Shown piece after piece: positions 12,861-24,867 of a stretch of 64,000 nt of DNA (its first letter is position 1; each line of letters starts with the position of its first letter). Source of the stretch: Congeria kusceri (lineage: Eukaryota; Mollusca; Bivalvia; Myida; Dreissenidae). The position numbers and the translations under genes are program-made. The notes beneath the pieces were generated by a model. That model searched no databases. It had not been told where the DNA came from and saw nothing but the letters and a program-made list of their open reading frames with translations. The stretch covers positions 36,292,426 through 36,356,425 of the forward strand of contig CM051036.1 in NCBI GenBank assembly GCA_027627225.1, in the 5' to 3' direction.

Positions 12861-13843
12861 TGCGGTGACATGGGGTGTAATGCCAATGTATGTATCAAAT
12901 AATATGCTAGTTTCAGTTGAAATTTAGTGAAGTGTGAGGTTATAATGAGTACACATCAAACACTATGGATTACCTATTAAAACATGAACCAAAACAGACT
13001 GCAGATGATGAATTACCAGCTACAGTTGGCCCATCAGCAAACAGCTTGAACCAAATGACTCCTCGGTCAAGAGAAGTGGAACCAATCTTTGTAGCCTTTT
13101 GGCGGATTTTGCATCAGTGATGGTGACAATTTCCTTTCAAGTTAAGATTGTGGCGAAGGTGATCACCACCAGCTGAATAAATCTCATCTGACACTTACTT
13201 CTCTACTGACAGGTCTCTTATTTGTAGGCATGGCATTACCATATATGTGACCGAGAACCTAGAGAAAACTTATGTTGTTCCACATTTTGTCCCGGTTTAT
13301 GTCCTCCTCGGTGACCATCTTGTCAGACTGGCATATCACGGGTGCACAACTGTGGTATGACTGGACGGCGGTCATAGGGACACCACTGGCGTCAACCTGA
13401 GTCACACCGTGCTGCACCGTAAATACTCTGCAGTAAACTGGGAATTAACCCAGCTACTCCAGGGAGAAACTGAATGATCCTTCTTTTTGACCGGGGATAC
13501 ACAGGGCAACGTTGATAATGTGAGAATGCAATTTATGTTTTTTAGGAAAGATGTCCAGGATCATCACGTTATATGGGCTTTCTTCATCGAGCATTACCCG
13601 GACTACAACAGTTAATGTGACAGTGAGAATGGGGCTTTAATGGTTAATAAAACACACAACGTAAAAGTAATGTCACTTATTGCAAATTTTAACATTAACA
13701 TTAATGCTGTAAGTTACTAAACTTCTTAAATATTAATCTTTCAACAAAAGCAGTGTCTGTTATAACATTTTTATAATACAAATTAATTCACTACTTTATA
13801 AACATGGCATTATGCAGAAGTGCATTTTATTGCGGAACACTTC
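12861..13843. other. Mixed-composition DNA, no gene supported
   Basis: The part at 13200-13620 is again GC-richer but holds stops in all frames at short spacing. No family recognised. Confidence 0.4.
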
Positions 13844-14562
13844 CACTTTAGCGGTCCCCGGAAATACTATAATATTCCACAAAACTAAGGACCAAGTGCG
13901 CGTATATAGAGAGAGCCGCGCGCTAGCATGGCGATTTAGAAAAATTGGCAGAAAAATGCAAAATTAACCCCAAAATCGCTATTTTCGTGAAAAGTTTAAT
14001 TTAGATTTTGTGAAACAATTCACAAAATCTAAACTCAAATTTGCATAGTTTTGCAATTTACCGGCATTGTACGAAAACAGCCGCCATTTTGAAAACAGTT
14101 TTTTACAAAGTATCGCACCGATTTAAAGAAGTAAAACTTGATTTGCAAATCCCATAAAGTCAATTATACCCTTAAAACCATAAACTACAATAATTTATTT
14201 ACACAAAACCTGATAAAATTATAAAGGAATATTAAAGTCAGCCCACTTTCAAGCCAGCAGCTGCAAATTTACATGTCCAAAGTGAAAGCAGAAGTCTTGT
14301 AGCAGTAAACCACTAAGCAAATTTAACTGTTAATTAGCGGAATTTCTTATTATGGGGGCTGCCGCCCCCACACCCCCGCTTATTAACACTCAAACGCGGC
14401 TCTATTTTTCATCACGTTTTGATACGTATTTTCGCAAGAACTACATTACGAACTGGGGAAAAATGGCGGTCGACTAGAAATAAACAAGTCATGGTAAGCA
14501 ACGTTGACGCATGCACAAACCGTTGTTTACATTTAGAATTTCCAGGGACCGCTAAAGTGGAA
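13844..14562. mobile_element. TIR element 'TTCCACTTTAGCGGTCCC' (about 719 bp)
   Basis: The left end 'ttccactttagcggtcccc' is matched by the inverted right end 'gggaccgctaaagtggaa', and the similarity continues inward through 'ggaaat(a/t)cta'. The terminal repeat is about 30 bp. The interior has a small palindrome near 14023 ('gattttgtgaaacaa' and its inverse) and a G/C-rich hairpin at 14355-14380, but no transposase. Target duplication not resolved. Confidence 0.7.
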
Positions 14563-14656
14563 TCTACCCTTTATTGCCGTTGTCATACAAAACATGTAAC
14601 TAGATCTATTCGAAATAAGGCATTTCATTTAGTTGAAATAGTGGATGGCAAATTAG

Positions 14657-14793
14657 TCACAAATTGCCAGATTTCCGATTTATCATCCCTACTCTATCAT
14701 CACCCTTTCCAACCATGGCTCTATGAGACTATAGAAGCCAGCATGGAAGATATCACAGGCACAAAAATAAACATTAAAGATTGCTTTCACAGG
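14657..14793 (+). CDS. Possible internal exon, unidentified
   Basis: An open frame runs to a strong splice donor (cacag|gtaagg, exon end near 14792). A candidate acceptor (aaattgccag) ends at 14668. The predicted peptide has an amphipathic stretch with the pattern P-W-L-x4-I-E-x3-M-E-D-I-T-G-x3-N and balanced codon use, better than neighbouring frames. The longest frame here starts at 14419, but its first part overlaps the inverted end of the transposable element and is unlikely to be coding. No partner exon was found, so this could also be chance. Confidence 0.22.
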
Positions 14794-14796
14794 TAA

Positions 14797-15360
14797 GGTC
14801 TTGATAAGACAGGGGAACAAAAACAGATTTTTCAGGCAAACACAAAGTGATATGTTTTGTTTGAGATATGATAGAAATGGTGTTTGTTTTGCTGTTGAAA
14901 TGAGGCTTGCATGTGTATAACACCAACAGAAATTTCTAAGGAAACATGTTTTTGTTTTTCCGCATGCGTTCCTGATTCACAGGTGTGATAATGATGAAGC
15001 ATATTGCACGGAAAAGTTATGATTTTGTTCTGCAGTTTGTTGATTAAATAATTTGCAGAACATTCAAAACCACCTACCATATGTCTCTGATCTGTCTTTG
15101 ATGTAACTAAAGCCTGTAATTGCATTTATTGAAGATTGTAGCCTAAGTGCACCAATACATGCAATATATATAAATTAGTTCAACAATTAATAAAATTAAT
15201 TTCCCATGGTTTAGTACTTGAATTAAGTACTTGAATAGGACAAAAAATTTAAATGTTTCACATGTATATTTCAACTTTACAATTTTTTATTCATTTTTGA
15301 TTATTTATTTATTTTTTTATTTGAGGCTTCGGTTCATGGCTTGATTGGCAATTACCAATT
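14797..15360. other. AT-rich DNA, no gene recognised
   Basis: No exon or repeat supported. Confidence 0.45.
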
Positions 15361-15373
15361 CTTGTGTGTGTGT

Positions 15374-15422
<49 letters not shown>

Positions 15423-15437
15423 TGTGTGTGTGTGTTT
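15361..15437 (+). repeat. (TG)n microsatellite
   Basis: About 36 TG dinucleotides with a few A and C interruptions. Confidence 0.97.
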
Positions 15438-16275
15438 AAGTTGCAAAATATAACTTTAACATGAATTCTTTATTCAAACAGCATAATGAACACTCCATAT
15501 TTACCTAACAATTTGTTCACAGTTCATACACAGGAATATCAACCACTTCATATTGTACCAATATGGATCAGCAATTACCACGAAACTGGATAAATAGTAT
15601 TATTCAATAAAGAACTAATAGCATCAAAGTATTTATGCATATAAATCTTAACGAACACTCTTGAGATGTTTTATGAATTATACAGGGACTATTTTCACCA
15701 AACAAATGTAGCCAACATATAACCATGCATCTCACTTAATTCAACATTTCATTTGCAGAGAAAGCACATTCAGAATCCTGTTAGATATTAATTTACTAAA
15801 GCTTCTATTGTGTGCCTTTAATCTGACATATGGATCATGTAGACATAAGCATTTAGCAGGTCAATATCAAAGGACAGAGAGGTGTAAGATCTGGCCAGCA
15901 TTTCATTATGTTCAAAGGAACTGCTAGGTGAAAATATCAATTTAGTGGACCCTTTGATCTCTAATGGTAATGCAATTTTAACAGGCATCAAAGGGATCTT
16001 GATTGGTCATGTCTAGGCCACTTTTCAGGTTCTCACATAATGTCAACATCAAAACATTCACCACACAGTTTTGATGGAATTACACTGTGCTCTGAAGGTG
16101 TGTGTATTTGGAAGTTTAGAAGTTTATGAGGTCCTTCCACTCCAAAGCTGCATTATGTGTCCACTGTACATGTCCCAGCACCCCTGCCTAATTTACTTTA
16201 AGAGACACATTGCAAGTTGAATATTGAATCATAGCTGCCATTTCCAGCTAGTTATCTTTTACATAAACTTTTAAT
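15438..16275. other. AT-rich DNA, no gene recognised
   Basis: Nothing supported on either strand. Confidence 0.45.
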
Positions 16276-16283
16276 TTGTGTGG

Positions 16284-16345
16284 TCTTGTGCTGTGGGAGG
16301 AAACTGGAGTACCCGGAGGAAACCCCACCTGTCTGATATGGTGAC
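16284..16345 (+). repeat. Fragment of the 'ggagtacccggaggaaaccc' family
   Basis: Contains 'gtgggaggaaactggagtac' followed by 'ccggaggaaacccc'. I recall this block as dispersed in many marine invertebrate genomes. It is GC-rich in an AT-rich context and has no open frame. Its parent element is not known to me. Confidence 0.5.
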
Positions 16346-18029
16346 CACCATCCAAACTCAAATTTATTTATGCTTAGTGAAAAGTCTGCGTTTAAGCTTT
16401 AAAGAACCATTTTGAGTATTTTTTTAAATAATTTGTGTACTTCAATTAGTTTCAAAATAAAATGAATTAGAATACTTGCAATCAAAATTCAATGTATTTT
16501 GTATCATATATTTATGTGAAATTATTATCATGGGTCTTGAATATAATTATACTGTCAAAGATGAAAACTGTTATCTTCATATCTTCATTCCTATACTACG
16601 AATTCAATAACAAAAACGGCAGCCTTCGAGTATATTTATTGAATACAAGTAGAAAGTTTTATGGGTTATTTATCACCTATTTTTGCAAAGAATGTGCAGT
16701 GAATTCCTCACATACACATTTAGATGTTGTGATCTAATAAATCAAATGATATCAATGAAAAGGCCTTTTCAATTGTAAACGAGCTAAAGTAAAATAACTG
16801 GGTCAGTTAAACCTACCTTCGTCGTCAGGAAAATGATATCGGCAAATTTTGAATTATCTTGTTTTACTTGTTAATGTATATACTTATCAATACTAAGTTT
16901 GTAATTACATGCATCATGACAAATAAGTTTTATTTTCTATTTAAATATCTCCATTTAAAAATAAATATCTCGTTGATGTTATTAAAATATTACAATAATT
17001 AAGGCCCATAAAAAATTGTCTGAATCTCATGATTCAGATGTGTGCTGTTTAGACTGCATAACAATCATCTGATTAGGCCTACGCCCCCCCCCCCTTCCCC
17101 CCATACCTCCCCTCCCCGTTACACTTTACACTGAACTGGCCTATGCAACAAGATCCAATACTGTGACAAACAAACGTGTCTTAATTGCCCAAAAATGGAC
17201 GAATCCTTCCTTTGATCTCTGAGTTGTTAAACACCGCATACAATGCATAATTAACACTGTCACAATCACTGGTTCTTATCGTTTTATCTACTAACGAGCT
17301 TCTTTTATAGACGGTCAGACAGTTAGGGCTGCAAGACCGCTTTGCAAGTTGGATTTAGTTGCACGTTTGTTAGATTATTCATTGCGATAATCAGTCGGTA
17401 TTCAGGGTTACATAAGAACATGGTAACCCTGAAAATATTTCTCTCCAAATGGACAATACTTACTTTGAAGAAAAGAAGCTATACAGGTAAAACGGTCATG
17501 GGGTAGATCAAAGACATACAAGTAGCAATAGTATAACATGGAATTTCGGTCAGACATTTTAACAACTGATTTCTCATGCCCTTACATGTTCTTTCCACCC
17601 ATGAAATTGCTTTCATCTCTAGTAGGATAACAAATGTCTAATTTCAAATAAAAGACATCAAAGTTGAATTAAAATAAATGCAGAGATATATTCATGTGAT
17701 AAAAAAATAAAGGAAAAAATATGATGTTGTGTGATCTACAGTTTAATCTAAACATAAGACTGAACAAATCTGAAGTCAAATAATCGTGTGAACTGCTTAT
17801 CCATTGTTCCAAATGTTTTAATTTATCTATTTACCATTTAATCACAAACTATAACTACCAAATAATTAATAACTTCACATTTAAAACATTGAAAATAAAA
17901 CTGACCATGTCAATCAACATGATCATATACAAAAAGAAAGGGGAGAATAAACAATTTTAATTCAGGTAATTAATATTCATGAGAATCAGATGATAATTTT
18001 CAATTTCACTTACATGTATAATGATATGA
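16346..18029. other. AT-rich DNA with a C-rich tract
   Basis: A pyrimidine tract of mostly C lies at 17084-17118. The open frame at 16492-16737 is AT-driven. No exon supported. Confidence 0.45.
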
Positions 18030-18231
18030 GGCGTGTCGTGGGAAACGCGAGCTTAATGCATGTGCGTCAAGTGTTGTCCCTAATCCAGGACATTACTTTC
18101 CGCTTTTATGGTATTTTCAGTTTGGAGGTAGTTTCTTCTAAACATAACTCCACTGTAGGCGGAAAGTGTCAGGCTAATCCGGGACGACACTTTACACACG
18201 TGCATTAAGCCTGGGTTTCCCACGACATGCC
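18030..18231. mobile_element. Foldback MITE 'GTGTCGTGGGAAA', copy 2
   Basis: The left end 'ggcgtgtcgtgggaaa' is answered by the inverted right end 'tttcccacgacatgcc', and inner arms 'aatgcatgtgcgt' and 'cacgtgcatt' also pair. It contains the shared 'ctttccgcttttatggtatt' core. Confidence 0.92.
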
Positions 18232-19098
18232 TTATATTTATAAAGCATGGACATGTTCATTTCCCGCCATATAAAGCTATAATCAGTATAATGCTTCCAA
18301 TATCATGTTAAAATGGTGAATCATTCATAACTCACAATTTTATTATCCTCATGGATTCAATACCCTTATTGACTCATCTGGAAGCCTGTAAATCACCCTA
18401 GAGTATTCCCTTTATACTCTTTAATTTTCTACAAACCAAACAAAACTACAGCCATTAATTGCAGTTTTAGCTTTCTGCCTTATTTACCTATCTTCAAAGG
18501 CAAGCAAAAAATCAAACAGAATCACTTAATAAACCTCATGTTATTCATTTCTCTTATCACAGAAAGAGTGAAACACATAAAACTGGGCTGAGATTCATCA
18601 GAACTTTTTATGTTAGAACTTTTCTCAGAACATTAATTTGTCAGAGAATAAAAAGAATTTCCAAGAATTTTGTAAATTAAACTCAGATCAAGTTATATTA
18701 TTATCTTACAGCCAAGAATTTAGCACATTTTTGTTCCAATTTTTTACAAAATTATGAAAGTATGTACTGGTAAATCCCACACAATGGTTAAACTTTATAC
18801 TGATGTAAGGTTACATGATTATGTTCCACAACTAAAAGAAATATAACAAGTTATCAAATCATTATTGAAACATTCTGTACACTGTAGTTCATTCAAATAC
18901 TTTGGTGTATGTTATCATTTCAGAAACACTTCTAAGTGAAGCAAACCCTACCCCACTCCACTGGCTTTCAATAGGATGAAATTAACTGAAACAGGAAGAA
19001 TCACACATTTGAATTCTAGTTTCACTGCATTATTATTGATTTGCCTAATTTGATATCTCTAAACTCATATTTTGTTAAGCTTAATTATTATGTGACCA
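18232..19098. other. AT-rich DNA, no gene recognised
   Basis: Could be 3'-flanking DNA of the candidate exon at 19099-19170. No clear AATAAA on the minus strand close to that stop. Confidence 0.4.
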
Positions 19099-19170
19099 TT
19101 AGGAACACACTCCATCCCCACCAGCATCCAACTCAGAGAGCTTCTTGGCAAGCCCAGGGTGATTGATAAC
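19099..19170 (-). CDS. Candidate terminal exon of the unidentified minus-strand gene
   Basis: Read on the minus strand, an acceptor (gaagtcag) ends at 19171 and is followed in phase 0 by 23 codons and TAA. The peptide is hydrophilic and ordered, with A-K-K-L-S-E-L-D followed by a Gly/Asp-rich end closing in Cys-Ser. Codon use is balanced. Phase 0 would accept the phase-0 donor of the exon at 25528-25640, so both may belong to one gene, perhaps with further exons between. The weak pyrimidine tract and small size keep this tentative. Confidence 0.33.
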   Translation of the reverse strand, partial: VINHPGLAKKLSELDAGGDGVCS

Positions 19171-19502
19171 CTGACTTCAAACAGATTTGCAAGTGTTTAA
19201 AGGAAAATAAAATAAAGCCCCAGTACAATTCTTTGATTCATTGATTAGTCAATTACAAGTATTGGCTGATTGGATACCTGAGAAAACCTCTCAGGGACAC
19301 CAGTACATGACCTACATGGATGATTCACCAGGTCTCTCAGTGGGTTGGGTCCGCAAAACAGCTGTTTCTCAGGTGTGAAATGAAAATCATTGAGACTTAT
19401 TCCTAATCCTGATCTGTTTCATGTAGCATATTACACCCTAGCCTGTGCTCCAGTAACAGTTTCTACAGAGTCCTCGGGGTATTAATCGCTTCAATGATTT
19501 GA

Positions 19503-19890
19503 GGTTGTGGTGGTGTAGTGGATATGGTGTCCGCCTACCAAACGGGAGGTCCTGGGTTCAATCCCCACTCTGGGAGCGTTCTCAAGATCTCTCTCAAAGA
19601 AAACGAGTAACTGTTCTACCCAGGAAACAGAATCTAGAGTGTCTGAATAAGTGTTAGGCTTTTGATGCAATCGAGCTAAGGCCCCCCAAAAAAGTAGTCC
19701 CGTTTCTGGTCTCCCGACGGACCCTTTACTTTTGCTGCAGACCCTACATATTTTTGGTCCAAAAATAATAAAGACTGAAAAAGACTGACACAAACCATTC
19801 TCCCATCATTAAAAAAAAAAAAAAAATCCCTACCTACCGACCAGAAATGGAACCTTTTTTGGGGGCCTAAAATAAATAGGTTTAAACTAA
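19503..19890 (+). mobile_element. tRNA-derived SINE, family A, copy 2 (split by a MITE)
   Basis: The same element as at 2808-3006: box A word 'tggtgtagtgg', a weaker box B (ggttcaatccc), then 'gggagcgttctcaagatct' and 'gcaatcgagctaa'. The body stops at 19679, a 188-bp insertion follows, and the SINE resumes at 19868 with 'taaaataaataggtttaaac'. The anticodon-loop positions differ from copy 1 (ACC versus AGC). The minus frames here (19491-19927) are artefacts of the two elements. Confidence 0.9.
19680..19867. mobile_element. MITE nested in SINE, TAA target duplication (Harbinger-like)
   Basis: Terminal inverted repeats of about 30 bp: left 'ggccccccaaaaaagtag' ... 'gtttctggtc', right 'gaccagaaat' ... 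'ttttttgggggcc'. TAA at 19677-19679 is repeated at 19868-19870. The intact sister SINE at 2808-3006 has a single 'gctaaaataaat' here, which is the empty site. A 3-bp TAA/TTA duplication fits the PIF/Harbinger superfamily. The interior has an A16 run and no coding capacity. Confidence 0.88.
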
Positions 19891-20872
19891 TGCTGCTGCA
19901 TAAAAGTTCAGTGAGAAATCTTTTCAATTCCCAGTAAATGAAACATTATTTCAATATTTTAATTTGCAAAAGCCAAATTTGAAAAATACTCGTAGTAATA
20001 CATGTGTATACTATAAACGATATTTAGATATTAAAACATGTACAATAATAGCACCTGTCAACCTTTGTACAGAGTAATAAGTTGGAGGGGGGTTCGCCAC
20101 GTATTATTTTGTCAATGTTTTCTATCTAATTTTCAGGCAAGAAATTACCGTAATGCCGCTTAAATTGTGTGATTGCCTATAATAATAAATAAACAGTGAA
20201 AGTAATTATTTGCCAATAAAGACTGCTTGTTAATAATGTCTTTCAATTAAATATGATACAAGACAGCATTCTGGGGGATATTCTTCTATTATCGAATGGT
20301 TATTTTGACAACATATTAAATTAACTGAAATTTATTACTTATTGCCAGGTGACTCAAGGGTTATCATGTGCCAGGCAATATATATACATTTTCACTATTG
20401 ATGAACACATTGTGATAATGATTTATTTAAATAGATGGCTGCCAAAATAACAAAACCATGTTTCTGAATCAAGTACCAATCCCCCATGGCAATAACAGAG
20501 ACAAAACATTGTATTAACCAACTTTTAATGTCTTGACAGTTGTTGACAACTTTAGTTGTTTACTGCTGGCCAAATCAAAGGACAAGTTATCTATCTTTAC
20601 ATAGAAGACATAAATATGCCAGTTAAAGATTTAATACCATATAAATAGCTGATAGTCAATACACACAATGCACAAACTGCAGAAAAGTGTTGTGCCCAAG
20701 GGGGTTGAACATGACAGACAGCTGTTGATAAATAGGGGTAATAATTATGCCCATCAATGTTTGACAGAAATCTTGCCTATGATACAATTTTGTTGGCTTG
20801 ATCATAGGTTTGTAAGTAAAAGATCAAAGTGGTCATACACCACGGCCTGTACCCGGATAATCCTAACGCAGT
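19891..20872. other. AT-rich DNA, no gene recognised
   Basis: Nothing supported. The frame at 20668-20970 runs into the transposable element that starts at 20873. Confidence 0.45.
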
Positions 20873-22599
20873 GCAGCGACCCTAAAGCAGTGCCAAAATG
20901 GCGGACACAGAGACAGAATGTGCTATTATTGTTCATGTTTTTAACATGTTGTTATATTTGTGTTAAGTAATTTAAATCTTTTAATAGTTATAGTGTCCAG
21001 TGGTTTATGTCTTAATATTTTGTTTGACAATCACTCTCACGATGCTTAAGTCATTAAAATGTACCCAAAAAGTCCCAATAATGAATATTTTTATGTTTCC
21101 GACCTGTTAAAATATCTTAAATGCATTAGTACCTTACTTGAAAACTATATTAGTTAAATGAACATCTCTACCACAATGTGTAATCATTTCAAAGTTTAAA
21201 GTCGATGTTTACAGCTAAAATATGGTCTTTATTGTGAAGTGGTTATGTGCTTGCGGATAATTCCTGACTGATGTAGGAAACTGTGATGGGTAAGTGTGAA
21301 CGTAAAAAGGATAATAACCCAACAAACTGAACAAAAAAAGATATCTGTTCGTCCTGTATGCATGAAATAATTTATTTCAGTGTTATTAATGTGCTTGTTC
21401 AATCATTTGCTCTAAACTGTCAGAAGATGTATCACAATATACACACTTAAACATTGGACATTTTAATATATTCACAAAAGAATCACTATGAATGCGTTCT
21501 AGGCTTTTATATTTTAAGGGTGTTCCACTTTAATTACTTTGAACTTTATATACTACATCGTCTCTAATAATAATTTATTTTTTTCTGTCTTTGCAAATCG
21601 TTTGGCACTCTATCAGGATAGAATTTCGAGCAATACCCATATTTGCAACTATATATTCGTCCAGCAAAAGCTCGCGATTTTCAACACAGGTTTTCATGGT
21701 TAAGTTTGCAAATACATGTTAAAAATTGTCACAGGTGAACGAGCAAATTATACAATACGATTGGAATGAAAATAGAAATATATAGAGGTCCATTATAGTC
21801 GTTCAGCATACATGTATATTCATTCATTTATATAGAATATTAGTCGGTTAGGTGTTTATTAGTCAAGTTTTATACGTTGGTTTGGTTTTTATCCATTCCT
21901 AGTATACATTGCGTTCGGTTATTATCAACTAGAAGTTAGGTTTTTATCCATTTTCTCGCAGTCTGCACGTTCGAACGAGTATTGTGTCCATATCCAACGG
22001 GATAACAACACAGTGTAAATGGGGTTTTGAAGCAGTATAAGTAAAGTAAAGTAAAGTGTTTGTTTATTATAGTGTCACCCCTCGCGATTAAGGGCCAGCC
22101 AGTTTTGACTTATGAGACACCTTTACTGATGAACATCTTTACTCCCGATTCCTATCCTATATGCCGGGCGCTTGGCAGGAAGGCAATCGGTACCCCTTGA
22201 TTTAACTAGCTGCTGGGTCGGCAACCGGCCATATCAGAACTCGCCCTGTGTAGGACTCGAACCTTCGACCTCCCGCTCCGTAGGCGAACGCCCTAACCAC
22301 TAGGCCACGGAGACGGTATATGTTTGCTTCCAAACAGCGAAATAATATATATGCAATTTAAAGCATCTAAGTATTTTTTATAAATATTTTAATTGGATGA
22401 TTGGCTTTGTTCCTCAGCCTTGCATCTTACAACCCAATAATTGCTAGATGTAACATTAGGTATATTGAATTTAATTCTTATTTGATCAATGGCAATGGAT
22501 ATTACAACCAAAACATACCTGTACATAAGAAAAATATGCATAAAACAAAGTAGTTCCAACTTTCCATCCGCCATTTTGGCACTGCGTTAGGGTCGCTGC
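20873..22599. mobile_element. 1.7-kb TIR element with 'ATGGCGGA' in both arms
   Basis: The left arm has 'gcagcgaccctaaagcagtg' then 'ccaaaatggcgga'; the inverted right arm has 'gcagcgaccctaacgcagtg' then the same 'ccaaaatggcgga'. The near-perfect part is about 33 bp, and weaker similarity continues inward for some 50 bp, including an ATG in each arm that opens a short frame pointing inward. No transposase is visible. A SINE (22025-22318) is inserted inside. Superfamily unknown. Confidence 0.7.
22025..22318 (-). mobile_element. tRNA-derived SINE, family B
   Basis: On the minus strand the head begins near 22318 with box A 'tggcctagtgg' and a perfect box B 'ggttcgagtcc'. The body is GC-richer than its surroundings and the tail is (CTTTA)n, seen as 'gtaaagtaaagtaaag' at 22038-22056. 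The intact Pol III boxes suggest it could be transcribed. It lies inside the 20873-22599 element. Confidence 0.88.
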
Positions 22600-22607
22600 C
22601 GTGTACA

Positions 22608-22959
22608 CAGGGCTTGCATTAAGGGAAGTTTAGAAGTAATTTACTCCCAGTTTTGTCACAGGAAATCCAAAATTGCAGCCATGGAAGTTTTATCATGTAA
22701 GGATGAACAAGTCAGAAGAAAAATTAAAGTGATTCATCTCAATGTATACCTCTTTAACTGAATAAATTGGCATATAATAAACACCGGATGAAAAATAATG
22801 ACCTTAAACAAACCTTGAATTTTATACCTAATTACATTTCTGAAATGCTCAAATGTCAAATGTCAAAACTTCCAAATATTATAAGCAAAAAGCACAACGT
22901 CTAAAATCAGCAGCTAGGAAGTTCAAACTTCCAGATTTCAAAAGTTCATGAAAGCCCTG
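22608..22959 (+). mobile_element. Non-autonomous 'CAGGGCTTGCATTAA' element, copy 1
   Basis: The ends 'cagggcttgcattaa' and 'ttcatgaaagccctg' are inverted repeats. The interior repeats 'cttccaaaattgcagcc' and 'catggaagtt' words. Two further copies in the same orientation are at 48568-48973 and 58918-59315; this copy lacks two internal blocks that they share. The CAGGG terminus suggests hAT, but the target duplication is not clear here. Confidence 0.78.
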
Positions 22960-23120
22960 CATACACCTTTATACTTAAATCTAACCCTTATTTATTTATG
23001 CGCTGTCAACTTGTTGTTGTTGTTGGTGGTGTTGTTGTAATTGTTGTTGCTGCTGCTTTATACTAAATACCTGGAACTGCTCTTGAAATGCTAGACTAAG
23101 TATTAGCATGTTGCAAATAA

Positions 23121-23226
23121 AAACATAGTGCTTTAATACATGTAACTATGTTCATTATTGGAAGTCAAAACTAAAACATAGTGCTTTAATACATGTAACT
23201 ATGTTCATTATTGGAAGTCAAAACTA
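23121..23226 (+). repeat. 53-bp perfect tandem duplication
   Basis: Two identical adjacent copies containing 'aaacatagtgctttaataca' and 'ttcattattggaagtc'. The identity implies a very recent event. A short (gtt)n/(gct)n tract lies just before it at 23011-23058. Confidence 0.95.
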
Positions 23227-24867
23227 AGTCAAACAAATTTCTGAGCCTCCAAACTGGAAGAGCATGCATGATGCATAATGGGTCAAATGAAGAAAGTCCT
23301 TCATAAGAAATCACTGTCCCAGGCTTTCAGTTCTACACAGATTGTTATTTGATTTCCCTGCTTTGCAAATTTATTTTTCAGTCAAGGAAGAGTGCCATAA
23401 TTACCCACCATCAACTGAAATTGATCACCATAATTATCACCGCAGCCTGCAACTATGAACTGCAGCTGTTGTATGGGAAGAAAATGCCATATTAGAGTGG
23501 GCTATTATGAAACAGAAACATATTCCATGACCTTTGAACCCCAAAACTACCCCACCTGCCTAGAACATGCACTTCTGTACAGTCATGTTTATATGTTGGC
23601 TGCATGTTACCCTTTACAGGCATATGCATTTTTGAATGAGAAAAATATCCCATTTAAAAGGCTTGAAAATATTGCTTTAAATCTCCCCATTGAACAGCTC
23701 GAAATAGTTAATCTTTAAAAATCTATTTTGTCTCTAATTACCATCGCTAAGTTTTGTTTAAAACGAACAAACACATTTTCCTATCTCAACGTCTGTGCTT
23801 ATAGAACAACTAAAATCAAAAGAAAGGTTCAAATAATAATTATTAACATACTATACAAATTATCATTCACTTCAGTATTCCGTAATTTTACTTTAATGCA
23901 CGTATAATAAATTGCACGCCGTTTTAACACTTTCTGTGAAAAATGTCAGCAACAGGTGCAGTGTCTGCATTAAAATGCACCTTCTGTCAAATTCTTTAAC
24001 ACTGTAAATAAAGGTGGGTAACATGCTTAGAAGTCACTTTTGTTGAAACGTACAATTTTAAGTCTCATGAAGTGTAATAAAAACATAGAAAACTACAGGT
24101 TAGTGAAAGATTTGTAGCGAACCAAATTATGGTACAGTTTTTAACTGGTCTTCTGATCTAATATCAGGGCAACAAATATTTCTGAAACCTACACATTAAA
24201 CTATCTGTTTTCCACCGTAAATGCCAGTTACACACTGCTGTTCACGCCTCATTACGCGTCGCAATCTTCAAATCAGAACGCCTTAAAAAACACAGTGCCC
24301 TTTTCAAATGAAACATTAGTTTTTAAGGCAAAAGAAAAAGCAGTAAGGCAATAAAATGTATTGAGATCAAACAACTTCACGGCTATCAAAAATCAACCAT
24401 AAATGAATTCCCTTTTCTTATTTTGGAGTGGTATTTTTCCTCTTTAATCCTTCAATGGAAAAATCTTTATTTGTAGTCTAAAGCATTTAGATAAAGTGTC
24501 TAGGCCAAGTATTGTTGTCTATACAAACTTGTTTCATAAAGTGTTTTTCTTATGGTTTATCGTGTCTGGACATTTAAGGCCAATGTTTATTTAATTAAAG
24601 CTGGGTCAGTTACATCTAGACTAACAACTGATTTATATCAGACGGGTTATCAAACGTTTAATGCTTTTAAACTGGAATACGGATATATTAACAAGCCATT
24701 AAACGATTAAGCTACAAGTGCTTTATATTTTGAAAGAAATCATGTATGGGTATTCTCTGATTTAACTGTCTTTGCCCTGTATTAAACATATGACGTTCAT
24801 AAAAATTGACACTGATACCAATTCAGATCTAGTATCAGAACATATACAGGGTGCTACTCAAGAATTA
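23227..24867. other. AT-rich DNA, no gene supported
   Basis: An 87-codon frame at 23455-23718 (+) follows an acceptor-like 'tttatttttcag' at 23382, but in a different frame from the best continuation of that acceptor, and no domain is visible. The rest is unremarkable. Confidence 0.4.

Noticed and set aside
23455..23718. 87-codon plus frame with several cysteines
   Set aside because: Not in frame with the nearby acceptor, no domain, no donor, and no partner exon found.
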